Source: Promethearchaeota archaeon (GTDB taxonomy: Archaea; Asgardarchaeota; Lokiarchaeia; Sigynarchaeales; SOKP01). Taken from it: DNA of 16,767 nt. Shown one piece after another: positions 12,480 to 16,767 of this stretch. Position 1 is the first letter of the stretch; every line of letters starts with the position of its first letter. The position numbers and the translations under genes were made by a program. The notes beneath the pieces were generated by a model that did no database searches, had not been told where the DNA came from, and saw nothing but the letters and a program-made list of their open reading frames with translations. Location of the stretch: positions 1 through 16,767 of the forward strand of contig JAEOUI010000363.1 of the NCBI GenBank assembly GCA_016839425.1. The letters run 5' to 3'.

Positions 12480-13184
12480 TTAGATAGAAATCCTTGTACC
12501 TTTTACATCCTTTTTACCTTGAATATATTCCTTGAGAAGAGTTAAATTCTTACCCGATATGATAAGAGCGTTTATTTTGCTCCTTTTTAATATTTGGAGC
12601 GAGACGGCATCAAATATTCTATATTCCCCCGCAGCAGCTTGGTTCTTACTCTCAGAATCTAATATTATCTCTTGGAGCTTGGAATATGAAATTTGATCAA
12701 ATAATTTTGCATCATTAAATTTACGCGGATCCTTATCATATATTCCATCAACATCTGTAAGAACGATTATATCTTCCGCTTTTACAAATTCGGCAACCTC
12801 AACAGCCACAGAAGTAGTAGATTGTCCTGGTTGTAAGCCCCCCATTACGATTGTTTTTTTTGACAATTGAGCGATTGATAATTCCTCAAAATTTCTTGGA
12901 ACTAATGGATATGCTTGATCTCCTAATCTGGCTATAATCAACTTAGAATTCAACCTAGATACATCTATTCCAAAAAGGTCACATAATGCTTCATTATTTG
13001 TAAACGATCTAACTGAATTAATATATTTTCTTGCTACGATGCCTCCTCCACATACGACAACAATTGAAGCAAAGGGTGCTAATTCCATAATTATATCACT
13101 GAACTCCTTTATTCGAACATTATTTACTTCGTCTTGCTTGAAAATTAAAGATCCACCAATCTTCACAACAATATTTTTAACCAT
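12480..13184 (-). CDS. pyrH: archaeal-type uridylate (UMP) kinase
   Basis: Phosphorylates UMP to UDP in pyrimidine nucleotide synthesis; amino-acid-kinase fold, cytoplasmic. 234 residues from ATG 13184; a TTG four codons upstream is less likely. Motifs: VVKIGGSL at the N-terminus, VCGGGIVARKYI, the nucleotide/UMP segment MGGLQPGQSTTSVAVEVAE, and ATP-binding LTDVDGIYDKDPRKF. The later AAAGEYRIFDAVSLQILKRSKI segment matches archaeal UMP kinases and argues against the related MfnE kinase or isopentenyl phosphate kinase. Begins 13 nt after the proC stop, so the two are likely one operon. Confidence 0.88.
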   Translation of the reverse strand: MVKNIVVKIGGSLIFKQDEVNNVRIKEFSDIIMELAPFASIVVVCGGGIVARKYINSVRSFTNNEALCDLFGIDVSRLNSKLIIARLGDQAYPLVPRNFEELSIAQLSKKTIVMGGLQPGQSTTSVAVEVAEFVKAEDIIVLTDVDGIYDKDPRKFNDAKLFDQISYSKLQEIILDSESKNQAAAGEYRIFDAVSLQILKRSKINALIISGKNLTLLKEYIQGKKDVKGTRISI

Positions 13185-13197
13185 TTCAATCAACAAG

Positions 13198-14010
13198 TTA
13201 TTTCTTTTGAATATTTTTGGACTTCAATGTAGCAGCCTCTACTGCGCTTATTAATGTTGCTCTAAGCTTTCCTTTTTCTATTTTATGGAGTGCCGTTATT
13301 GTTGTACCACCTGGAGAAGTAACCATGTCCTTTAAAGCCCCAGGATGCTTTTTTGTCTCAAGATACATTTTTGCCGAACCTAAAACAGTTTGTGCTGCGA
13401 GTTTAAGGGCAATATCTCTTGGTAGGCCCATTTTAACGCCTCCATCTGACAAGGCTTCAATAATTATAAATACATATGCAGGACCGCTTCCAGATAGCCC
13501 TGTAACGGCATCGATGTATTTTTCATCTAGTTCAAGAACCATTCCAACCGCGTTAAATATTCCTTTAATATAATCTAAATCGTTTGGATTAATTGAATTA
13601 TCGTGACATATAACGGATACACCTTCCCTTATCAAAGCAGGCGTGTTGGGCATAACTCTTACGATGTTAACATTTTTTTTGATAAGTTTTTGAATCTGGC
13701 TTATGGAAACACCTGCAGCAATTGATATGATGATATTATTATCGTTTAAAAATGAGCCAATTTCCTCTAATAATTTATTGATAACTTGAGGTTTTACTGC
13801 AAGAATAATATATTTTGAATCTCTGACGAGAGTCGTATTACTTTGGGCACTTTCAACTTTAAATTCTTTAACTCTTTCTTCAAGTAATTCTTGATTTGTA
13901 TCGAAAATTAAAATATTTTCACAAGACTCTGTTTTAGAGCTGATTAATCCCTTTAAAAGCGCAGTACCCATATTACCAATACCAATAATTCCAATTTGTT
14001 TACTTGGCAT
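13198..14010 (-). CDS. proC: pyrroline-5-carboxylate reductase
   Basis: Reduces 1-pyrroline-5-carboxylate to proline with NAD(P)H. 270 residues, full length. N-terminal Rossmann motif GIIGIGNMGTALLKG (G10, G12, G15), then LAVKPQ, SIAAGVSI and VRVMPNTPALIREG. The C-terminal dimerisation domain bears the family signature DAVTGLSGSGPAYVF and the substrate-binding stretch DMVTSPGGTTITAL. No missing residue is apparent. Upstream gene of a minus-strand pair with pyrH. No proA or proB lies nearby, so the P5C source (glutamate or ornithine) cannot be told here. Confidence 0.95.
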   Translation of the reverse strand: MPSKQIGIIGIGNMGTALLKGLISSKTESCENILIFDTNQELLEERVKEFKVESAQSNTTLVRDSKYIILAVKPQVINKLLEEIGSFLNDNNIIISIAAGVSISQIQKLIKKNVNIVRVMPNTPALIREGVSVICHDNSINPNDLDYIKGIFNAVGMVLELDEKYIDAVTGLSGSGPAYVFIIIEALSDGGVKMGLPRDIALKLAAQTVLGSAKMYLETKKHPGALKDMVTSPGGTTITALHKIEKGKLRATLISAVEAATLKSKNIQKK

Positions 14011-14099
14011 AACTTACTATTATATAGAGTTTTATTAAAAGTTTATAGAAAATTTCCTTAACAATTAAAAATTAATATTTTTTAAAAAAAAGACAATTA

Positions 14100-14621
14100 T
14101 CAGTAAAAATATTCATTGATGCCATCTTCGATTAAATAGGAATCTCCTATTCCATAATCGTTCCATAATGTCATTTCTAAAAAAACTTTGTTTTTAACTC
14201 TTTTAATTTGATGAAAATTATGTCTTTCAAGGAAATAGATGCCGTTTATATACTTTTGAGGCAATTTTGCATATATTGAAGCCGTTCCCATCCGTTTTTG
14301 GAACTCTATTAAAGAGTTAAGTAAGTTTGTTCCAATTCCCTTGTTTCTATAATTTCGATTAACATAAATAAGGTGCAAACATGCTGAAGGAACAATATTA
14401 TCAATTGAATTGACCCTTTTACTTTTATCTTCAGCTACGATAACGCCCGCTAAGATATTCTTATAATATCCTGGAATAATTAAGAATTTCTTATTTAAAA
14501 ATTTTTCTTCGAACTTATCAATCAAATCGATAAATTCTTTTGCACATAATTTAAAATCATACAATGTTTCGTTTTTAAGGAATTTAATTTCTATATTTGG
14601 ATTTTTTTTCATAGGCTTCAT
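14100..14621 (-). CDS. GNAT-family N-acetyltransferase
   Basis: 173 residues with one GNAT domain. The acetyl-CoA pyrophosphate loop is RNYRNKGIGTNLL (R92, G95, G97), preceded by the beta-4 strand ACLHLIYVN and followed by helix LIEFQKRMG and strand ASIYAKL. GIYFLERHNFHQIKRV is the typical motif-B tail. Substrate cannot be inferred. It begins 12 nt after the mfnB stop and is probably co-transcribed with it; a link to cofactor biosynthesis is possible but unsupported otherwise. Two in-frame ATGs (14621 and 14612) are both plausible starts. Confidence 0.82.
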   Translation of the reverse strand: MKPMKKNPNIEIKFLKNETLYDFKLCAKEFIDLIDKFEEKFLNKKFLIIPGYYKNILAGVIVAEDKSKRVNSIDNIVPSACLHLIYVNRNYRNKGIGTNLLNSLIEFQKRMGTASIYAKLPQKYINGIYFLERHNFHQIKRVKNKVFLEMTLWNDYGIGDSYLIEDGINEYFY

Positions 14622-14633
14622 TTTTTTATAACT

Positions 14634-15368
14634 TCAATCATATAATTCTATTTGTAATTGTTCTATTAATTCTGATTTGATTGACTTTGTTCTATTGAAA
14701 TCCTCGCATACAACGCTTCTAACTCCGATAATATCCGGTTTTATTTCTTTGATGAATGCTAAATCTTTTCGCATTAAGTTGCCCGCTAATGCAATATCAA
14801 TGTTTGAACTTTTTGCTTTGTCTTTAAAACATAATAAATCGTCAATGCTTAAAAAATCGAATAAACCTTTCCCATCTTTTATGAATGTATCAAGCATGGC
14901 TATATCCGCTCCGGAATTAGCAGTTATTTCTGGAATTTCCATAAAAGAAGGTGAGCAATCCATTCGAGTCTTATCTGCATATCCCGCTGCGACTACTAAG
15001 ATATCGTCATTATAATCTTTAACAGCTCTTACAACATTCTTCATTAAATGGGTGCCTTGTTTTATGTTTTTTGGCCCTTTTAGTCCTACTTTTATTACAT
15101 CTGCTCCCGAAATTGCTGCACCTAACGCTGCTAGTGATGCTGAACCTGGTAGGTATGGAAAATCACCTATTGTTGCGCTCAATAATTGTGAGCCATCCTT
15201 GGGGATTAATTCTTTCACTCCTTTAATCATCCAAGGAAAATTAGCACCAAGTGATCCTTCGTCAGGATTCTTACAATCAATATATAAAACACCTGAAGAA
15301 TTAATAATTATTTTTGCTTCTTCTACATTCTTAGGGCTAACCAATAGGTTTATTCTACTATTTAACAT
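14634..15368 (-). CDS. mfnB: (5-formylfuran-3-yl)methyl phosphate synthase MfnB
   Basis: Condenses two glyceraldehyde-3-phosphate molecules into the furan precursor of methanofuran. 244 residues, family length, TIM-barrel (former DUF556). The signature near the N-terminus is DCKNPDEGSLGANFPW (31-46) with the Schiff-base-type lysine K33; the second active-site segment is MLDTFIKDGKGLFDF (D160, K164, K167). KVGLKG (93-98) and AGYAD (128-132) fit barrel strands. Its presence implies methanofuran and thus a tetrahydromethanopterin-linked C1 (Wood-Ljungdahl-type) pathway. A HisA/HisF-related gene of a family tied to the same C1 pathway sits at the right edge, separated by the RING-like gene. Confidence 0.93.
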   Translation of the reverse strand: MLNSRINLLVSPKNVEEAKIIINSSGVLYIDCKNPDEGSLGANFPWMIKGVKELIPKDGSQLLSATIGDFPYLPGSASLAALGAAISGADVIKVGLKGPKNIKQGTHLMKNVVRAVKDYNDDILVVAAGYADKTRMDCSPSFMEIPEITANSGADIAMLDTFIKDGKGLFDFLSIDDLLCFKDKAKSSNIDIALAGNLMRKDLAFIKEIKPDIIGVRSVVCEDFNRTKSIKSELIEQLQIELYD

Positions 15369-15684
15369 ATAAATCTAAATTCCAATTATTAAATAAAATA
15401 AAATTATTACAAAAAAAAAACCTTAATATTTTTTTAATTTTATACTATTTTTTTTCTACTTTCGTTACCATAATAACCTTCTACCCTTAAATAGCTATTA
15501 GTTCAAAATATAAAAATTCATTATTAAAATACTTCTGATAAATCTGATTAAAATATAATTATAGGATTATATCTATCAATCATATGATTTTCTTTAATAT
15601 CTAAAATTCGAAGAGAATAGAAGAATAAAGTAAAAATTTATATTATATTATTATCATTAAATGTAAAAAACATATTTTTTTACC
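15369..15684. other. divergent AT-rich intergenic region between mfnB and RING-like gene
   Basis: 316 nt, extremely AT-rich with long A and T runs, no convincing ORF or RNA gene. Apparent contents are divergent promoters: a TATA-like TTTATATTA near 15637-15645 for the plus-strand gene, and an inverted repeat directly before its ATG. Confidence 0.55.
15663..15683 (+). repeat. inverted repeat directly before the RING-like gene start
   Basis: GTAAAAAA and TTTTTTAC form 8-bp arms around a short A/T-rich spacer. The repeat ends one base before the ATG at 15685, where a Shine-Dalgarno would be; none is visible. It could be an operator at the transcription start or a weak 5' hairpin. Confidence 0.4.
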
Positions 15685-16212
15685 ATGTCACCTAAAGAAA
15701 TAACGAAAGTAGATATTACTGAGGACGTCTTTAAAGATCCAAACGAACTTGTGAAAAAAATCGAATCTTATTACCCCATAAATTATACAAAAGTAATACA
15801 AACTTATGTATTGGAAGATAGAAAACTCAATCTAGTATTAGAACGGCAGGGCACGAAATATTTCAATGGTAAAATAGTTTGGATTGGAAATAAAAAAGAC
15901 GATAGTAAAGGTACAATATTTTGCGTTGACACGCGGACGGAATTAAAACAAGTCAATCCGTCTCCAGAAAACACTGAATCCGTCGAATTTCAACTCAAAA
16001 AAGATACAATTATTATTACTACTGAATCCAAAGCAAAATGTTCTGTTTGTGGGAAACCAATAGAAATTTTTGACGAATGGGCCGGTTGTCCTATTTGTGA
16101 AGCAAAAGCGCATAAGGATCATATAGTAGATTGGATTAAAATGAAACATTCCTGTCCAGTTTGTAAAAAAGCACTTAATATCTCAGCAACAGGTATGATT
16201 TATTACGAATAA
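15685..16212 (+). CDS. RING-like zinc-finger protein
   Basis: 175 residues. Residues 1-112 form a mixed alpha/beta region I do not recognise. The C-terminal 50 residues carry eight potential zinc ligands: C119-x2-C122-x12-C135-x2-C138-x4-H143-x2-H146-x10-C157-x2-C160. The end, AHKDHIVDWIKMKHSCPVCKKAL, closely resembles the H-x2-C-I-x2-W-hinge and C-P-x-C close of eukaryotic RING-H2 fingers, but the order C4H2C2 differs from the standard C3H2C3. Asgard archaea encode ubiquitin-like systems with small RING proteins, so an E3-like role is conceivable; no ubiquitin, E1 or E2 gene is nearby. It is convergent with the HisA-like gene, 2 nt between stops. Confidence 0.72.
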   Translation: MSPKEITKVDITEDVFKDPNELVKKIESYYPINYTKVIQTYVLEDRKLNLVLERQGTKYFNGKIVWIGNKKDDSKGTIFCVDTRTELKQVNPSPENTESVEFQLKKDTIIITTESKAKCSVCGKPIEIFDEWAGCPICEAKAHKDHIVDWIKMKHSCPVCKKALNISATGMIYYE

Positions 16213-16214
16213 TT

Positions 16215-16767
16215 TTAATAATTTAATTCCATAACTTTTTCCTTATTTATTGTTCCATCATATAAAGCCGTTGCTATTAAAACTCCTGAAAATTTATGTT
16301 CCTTGTAAGCAATAATGTCACTTATATCCTTAATTCCCCCACCAACTATTAATTCTCCATGAAATTTACGACGGATATCTAAAAATAATTGTGGTATGCC
16401 TCCAATCTTTGAACCAACCCTAATTAGATCTAATAAAATTACCCGTGAAATGCCCATCTTGTTTAATTTCAAAATCATATTTAAAGGATTTAGGTGCGAT
16501 TTATCATTAATTTTTGAAATGATTCTTCCATCATACATATCCATACTTATGATTATTTTATCTTTTCCATATTCTTTGATGGCTTTAGATACGATGTCCC
16601 AATTTTCAATGGTTTCTAATCCTAATATCAAGCTGTTTAGGTTTGATTTTATATATTTATACAAATCTGTATATGTTGTAATGCCTGGATCAAGTATTAT
16701 TTTAATGTCAGGGATCTCCAAGATTTTTGACATTATATCATTACTTGGTCTCTTTTTTACAATTGCA
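16215..16767 (-). CDS. HisA/HisF-family protein (C1-pathway related), 5' end outside window
   Basis: TIM-barrel protein related to HisA/HisF. An internal ATG at 16733 would give 172 residues, but the frame stays open to the window edge and the upstream codons (AIVKKRPSNDI) read as coding. The true start is therefore beyond 16767, and 183 residues are visible. Barrel features: IILDPGITT, LILGLET, IIISMDMYDGRI, VILLDLIRVGSKIG and the phosphate-binding LIVGGGIKDISDI followed by GVLIATALYDG. This matches the HisA/HisF-related group found in methanogens and other organisms with methanopterin-linked C1 pathways rather than histidine enzymes; that subgroup call is less certain than the fold. Nearby mfnB supports a C1-cofactor role. 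Confidence 0.78.
   Translation of the reverse strand, partial: AIVKKRPSNDIMSKILEIPDIKIILDPGITTYTDLYKYIKSNLNSLILGLETIENWDIVSKAIKEYGKDKIIISMDMYDGRIISKINDKSHLNPLNMILKLNKMGISRVILLDLIRVGSKIGGIPQLFLDIRRKFHGELIVGGGIKDISDIIAYKEHKFSGVLIATALYDGTINKEKVMELNY

Noticed and set aside
12480..13184. Amino-acid kinase considered as MfnE or isopentenyl phosphate kinase
   Set aside because: The GGLQPGQST segment and AGEYRIFD-x-x-S/A-L-x-I-x-x-R-S-K-I match archaeal UMP kinase better.

Overview
The window is AT-rich, mostly gene-dense archaeal chromosome. The information-processing genes are archaeal: archaeosine-type tRNA-guanine transglycosylase, Trm5, a group II chaperonin, Tsr3, archaeal UMP kinase and an ER-type (S26B) signal peptidase. 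The tRNAs lack an encoded CCA end and carry archaeal bulge-helix-bulge (BHB) introns. A roadblock/LC7 protein, a RING-like eight-ligand zinc protein and two C1-cofactor genes (mfnB and a HisA/HisF-related gene), together with low GC, suggest an Asgard archaeon, perhaps Lokiarchaeia-like. That placement is inference; no rRNA or ESP marker is present to prove it.

Layout. Positions 48-3854 (minus) form a translation operon: Fap7/AK6-type kinase, tgtA, a DUF371 protein and trm5. The trm5 5' end is interrupted by an in-frame TAA. Divergent from it is a signal peptidase I without a membrane anchor (3931-4437), convergent with a 38-41 residue single-span membrane ORF (4461-4586). Positions 4849-6097 (minus) hold a YchF/OBG-like GTPase whose P-loop is split by a 34-nt insertion that folds as a textbook BHB intron. 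A membrane-anchored HerA/VirB4-like ATPase follows (6180-7817). The thermosome (8154-9770) faces tsr3 (9775-10236), followed by a roadblock protein (10274-11272).

Positions 11486-12161 hold four tRNA genes: Leu(UAG) without intron, Glu(UUC) with one D-arm intron, Asn(GUU) with two introns and Leu(CAA) with two introns. A small zinc-ribbon membrane protein, UMP kinase (pyrH) and proC follow on the minus strand, then a GNAT acetyltransferase and mfnB. On the right is a RING-like zinc protein (plus strand), convergent with a HisA/HisF-family gene that runs off the window.

The main discovery candidate is the splicing theme. Within about 6.2 kb there are six small introns (19-34 nt), one of them in a protein-coding gene exactly inside the GTP-binding P-loop. 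Removing it restores both reading frame and motif. The RNA folds were worked out by hand from the sequence; splicing itself is not demonstrated.
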